NCBI RefSeq assembly: GCF_024349785.1 | Contig: NZ_AP018817.1 | Coordinates: 2,883,501 to 2,947,500, forward strand | Direction of reading: 5' to 3' | Length of the DNA: 64,000 nt | Source of the DNA: Sphingomonas bisphenolicum | GTDB lineage: Bacteria > Pseudomonadota > Alphaproteobacteria > Sphingomonadales > Sphingomonadaceae | Shown here: positions 16,010 through 24,769 of the stretch, in pieces | Layout: each line of letters opens with the position of its first letter | Numbering within the stretch: position 1 is the first letter of the stretch | Notes under the pieces: model-generated | What the model was told of the DNA's origin: nothing | The model's input: only the letters and a program-made list of their open reading frames with translations | Database searches by the model: none | Position numbers and translations under genes: made by a program

Positions 16010-17019
16010 ACCGCAAGACCCTCATCCGCGCCGCCGCCTTATCGCTCGCGGTTGCGCTCGGCTCTGCCAGCGCGCCGGCGCAAGCGTCCAAATGCGAGGC
16101 CGGAACCATCTTCAATCCGCTCACCAAGGTGCGCTGGACCTGCATTTTCCCAATCACCATCGGCGGCGTGCGGGTCGGGAGCTTCGATAAACTGGACAAG
16201 GAGCTCGACGCTCAGTCCGCGTCCAAGCCGCTATGCGCCTGTCGCAAAGGCTCCACGTTTTGGTTCGGCGTGAAGGTGAGCTTCTGGTCACCCAACCGCA
16301 TGATCGATGTGGTGACTGAGCCCGGCTGCATGATGGCGCTGGGCGCTGATCTCTTGCCGACTGGCGGCAAGCTCCAGGGGAGCCAGTCGTCCATCGCCGA
16401 TGGCACCAACAGCCAGAAAATGTTCGCGCAGATACATTATTATATCTCGCCGGTCTGGAAGATGCTCGACATGTTCACCGACCTGCCGTGCATCGAGGAT
16501 GACGGGTTCGACGTCGCCATGATCACCGAGTTGCTGCCGACCTGGCAGTCGGGAACGCTGGGCGCGATCATCCAGCCCGAGGGCATTCTCTTCGGCAATC
16601 CCGCCGCGGGCCTTGCCTGCATGGCGGACAGTGCAGCGGCAGCTGCCGGCAAGGTGCTCGATCCGCTCTTCTGGTGCATGGGCAGCTGGGGCGCCACCTA
16701 CCCGATCGCGGGCGACATCCATTTTGGCGACAGCGTCGAGGCCTGGGCAGGACTTGCTGCGCGCGGGACCTTCATGATGGGACGCCTTGGCGCGCTCACC
16801 ATCAGCTCGGCCGACGGCTGCTCGTTCAAGGCCCAGCCCGTCTGGACCAAGAGCCGCTACAAGCTCCAGATCATGGAGCCGGTCAAAGGCGGCAAGTGTG
16901 TCAATATCGGGCGTCCGGGCGCCCTCTGGTCGAGCGGCAAACATGCGCCGGGCAAGGACAATGCCCAGTTCATGTCCTTTGAAAAAGTGATCTGCTGCGC
17001 GGGAGTGTCCACCCCGTGA
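16006..17019 (+). CDS. traU: TraU mating-pair stabilisation/pilus assembly protein
   Basis: 337 residues (330 in F). A signal peptide ends near PAQAS, followed by KCEAGTIFNPLTKVRWTCIF, CACRKGSTFWFGVKVSFWSP and MIDVVTEPGCMMALG, all diagnostic. About ten cysteines need disulfide formation, explaining the operon's Dsb-type genes. TraU is a periplasmic protein for DNA transfer and pair formation. Confidence 0.93.
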   Translation: MNRKTLIRAAALSLAVALGSASAPAQASKCEAGTIFNPLTKVRWTCIFPITIGGVRVGSFDKLDKELDAQSASKPLCACRKGSTFWFGVKVSFWSPNRMIDVVTEPGCMMALGADLLPTGGKLQGSQSSIADGTNSQKMFAQIHYYISPVWKMLDMFTDLPCIEDDGFDVAMITELLPTWQSGTLGAIIQPEGILFGNPAAGLACMADSAAAAAGKVLDPLFWCMGSWGATYPIAGDIHFGDSVEAWAGLAARGTFMMGRLGALTISSADGCSFKAQPVWTKSRYKLQIMEPVKGGKCVNIGRPGALWSSGKHAPGKDNAQFMSFEKVICCAGVSTP

Positions 17020-17379
17020 ACCAGAGACATCCCCCATCCCCGCTGCGATCAATGAGCATTCCAAATGGTCTGCCCGCCACAGCCATACTGGCACGTTCGA
17101 TCGCGGCGAGGGCGGAGCGACGCTGTCCCCCCACAGTGTCGCTCCAACCCCCATTTCCCTCGCGCGCCCGATGACCGCCAGATCGGGCCCACGCGAGGGA
17201 AAGGTCAGCACGGTCGGTGAACCCCCTGCTCGGATTGGGTGCCTACCCTCTCTAGCGCCCGATCCGATATCGGCCGTGCTGACCACCTTCGATGGCCGCG
17301 CCTGCTTCTGTGCTAAAGCCAGCGGGCATGCCTTCCGTCTGGCCGCTATCCCGGATCTCGGTCTGCCTGGAGGCTTCCA
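17020..17379. other. 360-base gap between traU and traN
   Basis: This is the only sizeable break inside the otherwise overlapping tra operon. A 70-residue frame at 17171-17383 ends in an ATGA overlap with traN but shows no domain, signal or convincing ribosome-binding site. Upstream of it are only short frames. No terminator or promoter was recognised. The stretch may be a decayed gene or a spacer from an insertion or deletion. Confidence 0.4.
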
Positions 17380-19311
17380 ATGACGAGGACCATCCTCATC
17401 ATCCTCATGGGCAGCGTAGCGCTCGCGCCGCAAGGCAGCCAAGCGCAAGATATGGAGGCACGCGCCCGCACGGCGGCGGCTGCTTCGCGAACGAAGTCGG
17501 GCGACAGTGACGCGATCATCAGCAATTACGTCAATCCGGGCCTGGCCGGCGAGACAATCAGCACCGTCGACGACAGCCGCACCTTCGCCACCAATCTGGC
17601 TTGCCAGCGGAGCGCGACGATGCTCGAGCTGCTGGTCCAACCCGGCGCGACCGGCGACATCACGCATTTGAGCATAGCGCGCGACAGCAATCTCGACGGC
17701 AGCTTCGATCAAAATCTGACCCTTCCCGTCCCGGTCTCGGGCATCTGCGCGAACGGCATCGTCTCCTGCGATGCTGGAAGTTGGAACAACTGCACCCCCT
17801 TCCAATGGGATGTAGCGTCGTCCGGCAGCCTCAAGCTCAGCCAAGTGCCGCTGCCCGACCTTGCCGCCTGCTACTGTATCAATGCGAGTTGCGGCAGCAA
17901 CCTGGTGCTCGGCAACCTCAATTCGGTCCTCAAGGATCTTGGCGGCGGCATCATCGGTGCGCTCACCACGGCCGATCCCCGGATCGGGGTGGCGCAGGCA
18001 AGCATTGAAGGGCCTGTCATCCGTTATGTCGGCGCCCAGACGACGGCCTGTTCAGCGTCCCCGTCGCTATCTTCCACCAGCTATCGTGCCGATCCAACCG
18101 CGATCAGCGGGGACGCCAGTGCGAGCGCGCAGGCAAGCAGCGTGTTTCAAGCGCTGGCCGGTTCTGCGTCGGCCACCGGCAAGGCCGAGGTTACGCGCAG
18201 TTGCTCGATCGATCGGGAGATCAGCGTCAAACCCTGGGACTATGACGACATATTGGGCGTTGCCGGAGCGGTGACCTCCGTCACCGCCTGCGGCACCGGT
18301 TGCCGCCGCTATCAGATCCGCGGTTCCGGCACCTGCGGCAGCGTCCCGCCCATTCATACAGCCACCTTCGATCCGATCGCGCCGGCACGCATCGTCTCGG
18401 CCCGGATCGTGGAAATGGGCGCGGACGACTGGGTCCAGGCACGGGTCAATGGCCAGATTGTCGGCTATGCCGGAAAGCGCCCCTGGACGGGCGAGGCCCT
18501 GCCCTCTGGTGACTGCCGGATCAGCGGCGATCCCTATTATAATCGCACCGCGATCGACATCACGCCCCAGCTGCGCGCCGGTGCCATGACGGTCGGCGCC
18601 CGCGTGCGGGCCGGCGGCGATGGTAATTGGGGCTATGTCACGGTCGAGGTTCAGGTCGACACGGCCTGCGAGGTGTCGGAACGGCTGGTGGATCTCTGCG
18701 CTGGCTATGCTCAGGACGCGGCGTGCAGGCTGGACAGCGAGAGCGACGATGGCGTCACGACCTTTTCCAATGGCGTGAATACGGGCCTTAAACCCTTGGC
18801 CAAGACCCGATTGTTCGGCACGGGCAATTGCACGTTCCAGTATAGCCGGGACTTTTTCGAGCGGGATCGTCGCTATAAATGCCTGATTGATAGCGGTGAG
18901 CTCAGCGCGCCCGATCTGTCGCGCAGCGCCTATATCATCGACCATTCGACCGAGACCCTGCTCGCTGATCGCACCCTGTCGAGCGACGGGACGATTTCGA
19001 CCTCCACCCGTGCCTTTACCCTGCCCGATCGCGTGACGGTCCCGGCCTGCGAGCCGATCTGCAAGACCCGCGCGCCCAAGGCCAATAGCGACGTTGCGAT
19101 CTCCGGTGTGGTTGGGGCTAGCCAAAATGATCCGGCGGGCTGGAACAGCTTCTATCATAGCTGCACCGCGGACAATGTCTGTCCCATGGGTGAAGGCGAG
19201 GAACTAGTCACCGCCTGCGGCTGCCTTGATGATTTTCCTGAAGCCGCCGTCATGATGCAGACCGTGCGCCTCGCTGGCTCCGACCTTGCCTGCACTGCGG
19301 GGACGCCATGA
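17380..19311 (+). CDS. traN: TraN-like mating-pair stabilisation protein, N-terminal/large part
   Basis: 643 residues with a signal peptide (TILIILMGSVALAPQGSQA). It is a cysteine-rich exported protein with Gly/Ser-rich stretches; TraN-type signatures include SCSIDREISVKPW, DDWVQARVNGQIVGYAGKRP and a C-terminal ACGCLDDFPEAAVMMQTVRL. TraN is an outer-membrane adhesin that recognises recipient cells. The usual TraN C-terminal region is not here but in the next gene, which starts in an ATGA overlap. Central segments are typical of the variable, recipient-binding part. Confidence 0.8.
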   Translation: MTRTILIILMGSVALAPQGSQAQDMEARARTAAAASRTKSGDSDAIISNYVNPGLAGETISTVDDSRTFATNLACQRSATMLELLVQPGATGDITHLSIARDSNLDGSFDQNLTLPVPVSGICANGIVSCDAGSWNNCTPFQWDVASSGSLKLSQVPLPDLAACYCINASCGSNLVLGNLNSVLKDLGGGIIGALTTADPRIGVAQASIEGPVIRYVGAQTTACSASPSLSSTSYRADPTAISGDASASAQASSVFQALAGSASATGKAEVTRSCSIDREISVKPWDYDDILGVAGAVTSVTACGTGCRRYQIRGSGTCGSVPPIHTATFDPIAPARIVSARIVEMGADDWVQARVNGQIVGYAGKRPWTGEALPSGDCRISGDPYYNRTAIDITPQLRAGAMTVGARVRAGGDGNWGYVTVEVQVDTACEVSERLVDLCAGYAQDAACRLDSESDDGVTTFSNGVNTGLKPLAKTRLFGTGNCTFQYSRDFFERDRRYKCLIDSGELSAPDLSRSAYIIDHSTETLLADRTLSSDGTISTSTRAFTLPDRVTVPACEPICKTRAPKANSDVAISGVVGASQNDPAGWNSFYHSCTADNVCPMGEGEELVTACGCLDDFPEAAVMMQTVRLAGSDLACTAGTP

Positions 19312-20396
19312 GACAGCGGATCATATTCGGACTGCTGAGCGCCGCACTCGTGGCAGTCAGCATCCCTGGGCCTGCATGGGCAGCCCAGCTCTGCGCGGCG
19401 GATCTGAACGGCAATGGCGATGCGGCTGACGAAGGCGAGATGGCGAGCTGCGTCGCCATGGCCGGCGGTGCCACGCAATGCCTGATCCAGCAGACAGCCT
19501 GCGTGGCCGACGCCGCAGGCGCCTATAGGTGCCCGCTCGGGGACGATCATCAATGCCTCGTTCCTGCAGCAGGCGGAACGCCGACCTGCTCGCCGGTCGC
19601 CTGCATCGACACCGCGCTCAATCCGGTCGAGGATGAGCTTCTGGTCGACGACGCAGGTCCGGACAATGACGGCCCGGTCGACGCCGACGGCAACTGTCTC
19701 GGCACGATCGAGATATTCGGTGGCCGGGCGCTGCGCTGCCATCAGCCTGGCGCCAGCGTCACCTTCCAGAATTGCTGCAAGGACCGGGACAAGATCGTCA
19801 AGGACGGCATGGGCGGTTCGGTCAGCTCGATCACCACCAAGATCGCGATCGCCAAGGGCGTGTTCACCGGCGCAAAGGCCGCCTATCTCGCCTTCAAGGC
19901 AGGTGCGACGGCAGGCCAGGCGGCCAGTGCCGGCGCCAACGCCATCATTGTCGGCCTCGATCCCACATCCATCGCGATCAGCCTGGCCATCAATTTCATG
20001 ATGGAAGTGCTGCTCCAGGGTTGCGACCAACAGGATATGGAAACCGGCATGCTGCGCGGTTCGGGCATGTGCCACGAGGTCGGCACCTATTGCTCCTCCT
20101 CGATCCTTGGCATCTGCATCCAGAAGGCGCGAGGCCATTGCTGCTTCAACACCAAGCTTGGCCGCATCATCCAGGAGCAGGGCCGCCCACAACTCAGCGC
20201 TTTCAACGCCATGGGCTGGGGCACACCCAAGCAGCCCTATTGCCGGGGCTTTACCGCCGAAGAATTTCAGGCGCTCGACTTCAGCCGAATGGATCTCTCG
20301 CAATATTATGAGGAGATCGAGGCGCGCGCCCAGTCCGGCATCCAGATCGACATGGAGGAGAAGATCGATGCCTATCTGCGCACCGTCAATCCCTGA
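19308..20396 (+). CDS. TraN C-terminal-domain protein with its own signal peptide
   Basis: 362 residues. A signal peptide (IIFGLLSAALVAVSIPGPAW) precedes a Cys-rich N-terminal part. The C-terminal ~190 residues match the end of TraN proteins: FQNCCKDRDKIV, GSGMCHEVGTYCSS, GICIQKARGHCCFNTKLGRI and WGTPKQPYCRGFTAEEFQAL. It is coupled to the preceding TraN-like gene by a 4-base overlap. Either TraN is a two-subunit protein here or the genes arose by splitting of one longer gene; both reading frames are intact. Confidence 0.8.
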   Translation: MRQRIIFGLLSAALVAVSIPGPAWAAQLCAADLNGNGDAADEGEMASCVAMAGGATQCLIQQTACVADAAGAYRCPLGDDHQCLVPAAGGTPTCSPVACIDTALNPVEDELLVDDAGPDNDGPVDADGNCLGTIEIFGGRALRCHQPGASVTFQNCCKDRDKIVKDGMGGSVSSITTKIAIAKGVFTGAKAAYLAFKAGATAGQAASAGANAIIVGLDPTSIAISLAINFMMEVLLQGCDQQDMETGMLRGSGMCHEVGTYCSSSILGICIQKARGHCCFNTKLGRIIQEQGRPQLSAFNAMGWGTPKQPYCRGFTAEEFQALDFSRMDLSQYYEEIEARAQSGIQIDMEEKIDAYLRTVNP

Positions 20397-21231
20397 CAGC
20401 CATATGGCCCCGCTCATGCTTGCGCTCGCGCTTGTCAGCGCCGCGCCGGGGCAGGCACGGGAGACCCAACCGGCAGACGAAGGGACGTCCGCCATGGAGC
20501 GCCTTCGCGAAGCCAAGGCCAGCGTTACTTCAGCGGCGCACGCTGGGCCTGACAAGATCCCCATCCCCTCCCCGGCTCTCAAACGACGGGCCTTTGACGC
20601 CATGCGGAAACGGCGGGTCGATCCACGGATGGAGGCGCAGGCGCGAGCGGCGCAAATCCAGGCAGCCAATGCGCTCGCCGTAGAGCAACAGGCCATAAGT
20701 ACCCGGCTTCATCAAGCGTTGGGTTTGGCGCCACCCGATGGCGCTCCGACGCCGGCACACGCAGCTTCGAATACCCCTACCAAAGCCTGGGTGCCGCTGC
20801 TGTTCGCCTCCTCGTCCATGCCGATCGAAACGTTGCGCACCTACGCCCGGCAGCTCGAACGGGTCGGCGGAGTCATCGCCTTCCGCGGAGTGCCCGGTGG
20901 TCTCACCAAGATTGGTCCCATGGCCGAGCTCACTGCACGGATGCTGCGCGTCGATCCCGGCTGCGAAGGTCCGGCCTGCGCGATGCGGAACGTCCAGGTG
21001 GTGATCGATCCGATCCTCTTCCGCCAGCATAGCATAGCCCGCGTACCCGCCCTCGCCATGGTGCCCGGCGACCCCACCCAACCCTATTGCGAGCGGGAAG
21101 ACGAGACCGCGGGCCGCGCCGCCCATCTCGTCCTGGGCGATGCAGCGCTTTCGGGCTTGCTGGATGAATATGCCCGCCTCGGCGGCAAGGAGGAGGTGCG
21201 AGATGCTTCGGCTCGTCTGGCTGGCCGCTAA
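20368..21231 (+). CDS. trbC: TrbC-type pilus assembly protein
   Basis: 287 residues. The C-terminal half matches F-type TrbC: WVPLLFASSSMPIETLRTYA, FRGVPGG and VQVVIDPILFRQHSIARVPA. A hydrophobic segment after the first ten residues (MAPLMLALALVSAAPGQA) serves as signal. GGAGGAG lies seven bases before the ATG at 20368, inside the previous gene; an ATG at 20404 would begin directly at the signal. TrbC works with TraW in the periplasm. The protein is longer than F TrbC (212) because of a helical, charged N-terminal insert. Confidence 0.85.
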   Translation: MPICAPSIPDSHMAPLMLALALVSAAPGQARETQPADEGTSAMERLREAKASVTSAAHAGPDKIPIPSPALKRRAFDAMRKRRVDPRMEAQARAAQIQAANALAVEQQAISTRLHQALGLAPPDGAPTPAHAASNTPTKAWVPLLFASSSMPIETLRTYARQLERVGGVIAFRGVPGGLTKIGPMAELTARMLRVDPGCEGPACAMRNVQVVIDPILFRQHSIARVPALAMVPGDPTQPYCEREDETAGRAAHLVLGDAALSGLLDEYARLGGKEEVRDASARLAGR

Positions 21232-21802
21232 CCGGCTTTTCCACGGATTGAAGATGCTCCCGCGCGAGGCCGCGCTGGCGCTCGGCGGCGCGGTCGGCGA
21301 TCAGAGGGCGAATCCCAGGCGCTTCTGGCTGACGCTAGGCATCACTCTCCCGCTGGCCACGCTCACTTGGCACGCGATCCCTGCCGTGACCATCGTCATG
21401 AGCCCGTCGATCGACGCCTGGGCCGTGCGCTCTGCGCCTGGGGCAATCCACAAGGGCGATCTCGTCATGTTCGCACTGTCCCATCCGATCGCCGGTCCCC
21501 GCCCCGTCAGCGTCACCAAACGGGCGATGTGCATGCCAGGCGAGCGCCTGCGCGAGGTCGAGCGCCATTCAGTCTTCGATGGCAGGGTCACAAACAGCAG
21601 CTATTATTGCGGAGATCTCCTGCTGGGCATCAGCCGCCCCATGGGCCGTAATGGCCAGCGCCTCGATCATCTGCGCTGGGGCGATCGGAACATTCCTGCA
21701 GGCTTCGTCTATGTGGGCTCCGATCATCCCGAGGGCTTTGACAGCCGCTACTTTGGCCCAGTGCGGATCGAACGTCTCACTCGCATGGAGCGGGTGCTGT
21801 GA
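21203..21802 (+). CDS. TraF-type S26 signal peptidase (conjugal pilin processing)
   Basis: 199 residues. A membrane anchor (FWLTLGITLPLATLTWHAIP) is followed by the S26 serine motif MSPSIDAWAV (Ser near residue 68), the lysine motif VTKRAMCMPGE (Lys near 106) and the family C-terminal block GDRNIPAGFVYVGSDHPEGF and SRYFGPV. Related IncP TraF cleaves and cyclises pilin; here it probably matures the TraA-like pilin. It overlaps trbC by 29 bases with AAGGAGGAGG upstream, and the next gene by four. Confidence 0.85.
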   Translation: MLRLVWLAANRLFHGLKMLPREAALALGGAVGDQRANPRRFWLTLGITLPLATLTWHAIPAVTIVMSPSIDAWAVRSAPGAIHKGDLVMFALSHPIAGPRPVSVTKRAMCMPGERLREVERHSVFDGRVTNSSYYCGDLLLGISRPMGRNGQRLDHLRWGDRNIPAGFVYVGSDHPEGFDSRYFGPVRIERLTRMERVL

Positions 21803-22653
21803 GGCGGGGCATCGCCGCTGCCGCGATCGCGCTGGCGGCCGCCACCGCATCGGCAGACGCGCAGCCCAACGGCGGCCCCAAACTCGGCTACTGGTGGTAC
21901 GCCCCCAAACCCGCGGACCCCGGCGAAGCGGGCGAGGATCAATTGCCTCCGGCGCCCGTCATCCCACCGATGACCGAGCTCGCCAAATGGAGCCCGCCCC
22001 GGATCGCCAAGCTCATTACCGAGCAGCGCGACTATGCCGCCACGGTGCTGACGGTCGATGCCGTCGCTGATTTCTGGCGTCTGCAGGATTTTGCTAGGCG
22101 CAAGGCGCGCGCCTTCGCCGGCGTCACCCAACTCGCCATGCTCACCCACCCGGAACTAAGCGCCCGCTCTGCCTATCCGGTGGTAGGCGACGCGCGCGAC
22201 GCCATGGGCGCGCAGAAAGATGCCACCCGCCGCGCCTATCTCCGGTCCAAGGGGGGCGAGTTCGCGCTCATCATGTTCTCAAGGTCCAGCTGTGGCTATT
22301 GCCGCGTCCAATGGCCGATCCTCCAGCGCTTCCAGGAGGAGATGGGCTGGCAGGTCAGCAGCCAGGATCTCGATCGCAAACCAGAGCTGTCCAGCCGCTT
22401 TGGGGTCAACGTGACGCCCACGACCATGGTGATCCGCCGTGGCTCATCGCAGCGCATGGTGATTGCCAATGGCGTCGAGGCCTATCCCAATCTCATCCAG
22501 ACAGCCTATCAGGCCGTAAAACTGCTCTCGGGCGACATTCGCCCCGAGCAATTCCTGACCGGCGCCGGCGAAGAGAATGGCTTCTTCGACGCGCTCGCCA
22601 ATGGTCCGGTTGCGGCCAGTGACCCGGCCGTCAGCCAGGGCGCTCAGCCGTGA
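21799..22653 (+). CDS. traF: TraF (F-type) thioredoxin-fold conjugation protein
   Basis: 284 residues from a GTG that overlaps the previous stop (GTGA). A signal peptide is followed by KLGYWWYAPKP, the usual start of mature TraF, and a thioredoxin fold with CGYC (SRSSCGYCRVQWPILQ, near residue 163) and cis-Pro TPTTMVIR. F TraF itself lacks the CxxC pair while homologues often keep it, so this copy may be an active oxidoreductase for TraU, TraN and TraH. Confidence 0.88.
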   Translation: MRRGIAAAAIALAAATASADAQPNGGPKLGYWWYAPKPADPGEAGEDQLPPAPVIPPMTELAKWSPPRIAKLITEQRDYAATVLTVDAVADFWRLQDFARRKARAFAGVTQLAMLTHPELSARSAYPVVGDARDAMGAQKDATRRAYLRSKGGEFALIMFSRSSCGYCRVQWPILQRFQEEMGWQVSSQDLDRKPELSSRFGVNVTPTTMVIRRGSSQRMVIANGVEAYPNLIQTAYQAVKLLSGDIRPEQFLTGAGEENGFFDALANGPVAASDPAVSQGAQP

Positions 22654-23240
22654 GATCAGCAGTCATGTTCTTGGCAGCTGCGGTGCCTGCAGGCACTACC
22701 ACAGCGATCGCCGTGGGGCCGCCGAGCCCAGCCGATGCCGCACGCGCTGCCGTCCATCCGGTCAGCACCGAGCAAGCAATGAAAGGCTGGCTCGACCGCG
22801 TTCCGCGCACAAGCGTCTTTCCGCCCGACTTCGAGGCCACCCTGCGAGGCCAGGGCGCCGCCTATGTGGTCGAAATGAGCACGGCGCCCGGCTGCCTCCC
22901 CTGCGGCGATCTCTGGACCAAGCTTGGCGTGATGAAGGCCCGCTATGGCTGGACCGCCCGAACCATCTCGACCCAGGAAGCGATGATCCGGTCCGGCCGC
23001 CTCAGCCTCCCCTGGGTCGGGCACCCTGTTGCCTGGGTCCGGCCGCTGGCCGACCCCAATCGCATCATACCGGTGGCCATTGGCACCGATCACTCGGTCA
23101 ATATCAGCCGCAATCTCTACCTGGCGGCCAAGATGCAGACGGGCGTGCGCGTGAGTGTAGGGGTGCGCGCCATGTCCAAGTTTACCGGGATCGTCGGTGT
23201 GCCGGCGTCCTCGCCATCCACCCATCGTCGGAAAGGCTGA
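22650..23240 (+). CDS. Second thioredoxin-like conjugation protein (TrbB-like)
   Basis: 196 residues from a GTG overlapping the traF stop. A short hydrophobic N-terminus (SAVMFLAAAVPAGTTTAIAV) exports it. A CxxC motif (TAPGCLPCGDLW, near residue 81) is followed by a domain matching thioredoxin-like conjugation proteins; F TrbB is a disulfide isomerase at the equivalent point. With the DsbC-like protein and TraF it is the third disulfide enzyme of the operon. The TrbB name is tentative. Confidence 0.65.
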   Translation: MRSAVMFLAAAVPAGTTTAIAVGPPSPADAARAAVHPVSTEQAMKGWLDRVPRTSVFPPDFEATLRGQGAAYVVEMSTAPGCLPCGDLWTKLGVMKARYGWTARTISTQEAMIRSGRLSLPWVGHPVAWVRPLADPNRIIPVAIGTDHSVNISRNLYLAAKMQTGVRVSVGVRAMSKFTGIVGVPASSPSTHRRKG

Positions 23241-23290
23241 GCAATGGCGGGCCCAGTCAATCCCACCCCTTCACCCCATTGGAGTCCGCC

Positions 23291-24754
23291 ATGCGCCACG
23301 CCCCCACCCCCTGCCGTTCGCGCCTGAAGATCAAGGCGTTCTTCCGCCGGTTCACCGCGTTCCTCACCCTCTGCGCTGCCACCTGCGGCATGACGCCCGC
23401 CCCCGCTGGGGCACAGAGCTGGGCGGAGCACTGGTTCGACAATGTCACCTATACCAGCCCCGGCAGCTTCGAGGATCAGACGCGGGGCTATGTGACCGCC
23501 GGCGGCATGTCAGGCCGGATCGACGTCCATAACGACTATCTCACGAGCCTGACGCTGCCTAAGGTGAAGGCAGGCTGCGGCGGCATCGACATGTTCCTTG
23601 GCGGCATGTCCTTTCTCGATCCCGACTATCTGGTCGAGAAGCTCGAAAGCATCCTGCAAGCGGCCCCCGCAGTCGCCTTCCAATATCTGCTCGAAACGCT
23701 CGATGAAAAAATGGGAAACATCATTTCCAAGATGGAGGCGGCCACCAATTACCTGAATTCCATCCAGGTGAACGACTGCCGCCTCGCCAACCGCATGGTC
23801 CAGATCGCCAGGGGTGACGACAATATGTCCGGCATCATCGAGGAGATGACCGGCTACAAGTCGGTCAAGGAAGGCTATGCCAAAAGCTATCAGCAGAGCC
23901 GCGAGAAAATCCAGTCGAATGGCAATAATCCGACCGAGGATCTGCGCGATGCGCTGGCCAACTGTCCGGCTGAGGTGACGGAGATATTCCGGACCGGATC
24001 GCTCCTCTCCCACGCCGCAAGCCGGGTCGGCGCGGCCGACTGGGCCGCCGTCATGCGCGCGCGCGTGGGCGACGTCTATATGCGCTGGGACGCGACCGAC
24101 AAGGTGCCGCTCTTCTCTGCCATTCCGGCCTGCGCCGGCCAGGATAGCGAATCCTCCGACGACTTCCTGAGCGGCCGCGTCATGCGGCGTGCGCTGGGCA
24201 TCCCCGCCACCAGCGCCGACTGCACGCGCGACGGAGCCAAGGGCGCCCTCACTCTCACCCGCGAACGCATGACAACGATCGCCGAGAAGATCCGCACGCG
24301 CGCAGCGCTCCAGGCAGAGGAGCGCCAGTTTGTCGCCAACGTCCGGACCCTCCCTGTCTATCGCATGCTGGAGTGGGGCGTCCGCCAGGATGTGGTAGAC
24401 TCGGTCATTGCCGATACCGACGAACTGGTGGCGCTGACCCTCGCCTATCAGATGCTGAATGACCTCACCCGCACCATTGATTTCGCGCTGACCAACGCCG
24501 AGCGCGGCACCAATGCGGCAGGCGCGGCGGATAGCAGCAACGCCAATATCTGCCAGACGCGGATCCTCACCAAGGGGATCGAACAGCTTCGCGACCTACG
24601 CGAAGAGGTGCTGCGGCAGCGCTCGCAGATGCGCCAATCCTATATGGCAGCGCTCGAGGCAGCGAACCTCTCGACCAACTATGCCGGCCTCGTCCGCCAG
24701 CGCGACCGGGACGCCCGCGACGCCGCCGGCACCGCCACCAACCGCAATCGCTAA
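23291..24754 (+). CDS. traH: TraH pilus assembly/mating-pair protein
   Basis: 487 residues (458 in F). A signal peptide (FTAFLTLCAATCGMTPAPAG) is followed by FDNVTYTSPGSFEDQTRGYV, KAGCGGIDMFLGGMSFLDPD and NDCRLANRM, typical of TraH. The C-terminal third is a coiled coil (GIEQLRDLREEVLRQRSQMR). TraH forms an outer-membrane-associated complex with TraF, TraU and TrbB for pilus extension and retraction. Confidence 0.92.
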   Translation: MRHAPTPCRSRLKIKAFFRRFTAFLTLCAATCGMTPAPAGAQSWAEHWFDNVTYTSPGSFEDQTRGYVTAGGMSGRIDVHNDYLTSLTLPKVKAGCGGIDMFLGGMSFLDPDYLVEKLESILQAAPAVAFQYLLETLDEKMGNIISKMEAATNYLNSIQVNDCRLANRMVQIARGDDNMSGIIEEMTGYKSVKEGYAKSYQQSREKIQSNGNNPTEDLRDALANCPAEVTEIFRTGSLLSHAASRVGAADWAAVMRARVGDVYMRWDATDKVPLFSAIPACAGQDSESSDDFLSGRVMRRALGIPATSADCTRDGAKGALTLTRERMTTIAEKIRTRAALQAEERQFVANVRTLPVYRMLEWGVRQDVVDSVIADTDELVALTLAYQMLNDLTRTIDFALTNAERGTNAAGAADSSNANICQTRILTKGIEQLRDLREEVLRQRSQMRQSYMAALEAANLSTNYAGLVRQRDRDARDAAGTATNRNR

Positions 24755-24769
24755 AAGGGAGACTTTCCC

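Noticed and set aside
16288..17844. Long minus-strand open frame (~518 codons) opposite traU and traN
   Set aside because: It is antisense to well-supported traU and traN genes; its composition (His, Arg, Gly, Ala-rich) is that of a mirrored GC-rich gene with no domain.
18067..19158. Minus-strand open frame (~363 codons) opposite traN
   Set aside because: Lies wholly inside the traN coding frame and shows no domain.
19155..20696. Long minus-strand open frame (~513 codons) opposite the TraN C-terminal gene
   Set aside because: Antisense shadow of recognised tra genes, with no family signature and no ribosome-binding site.
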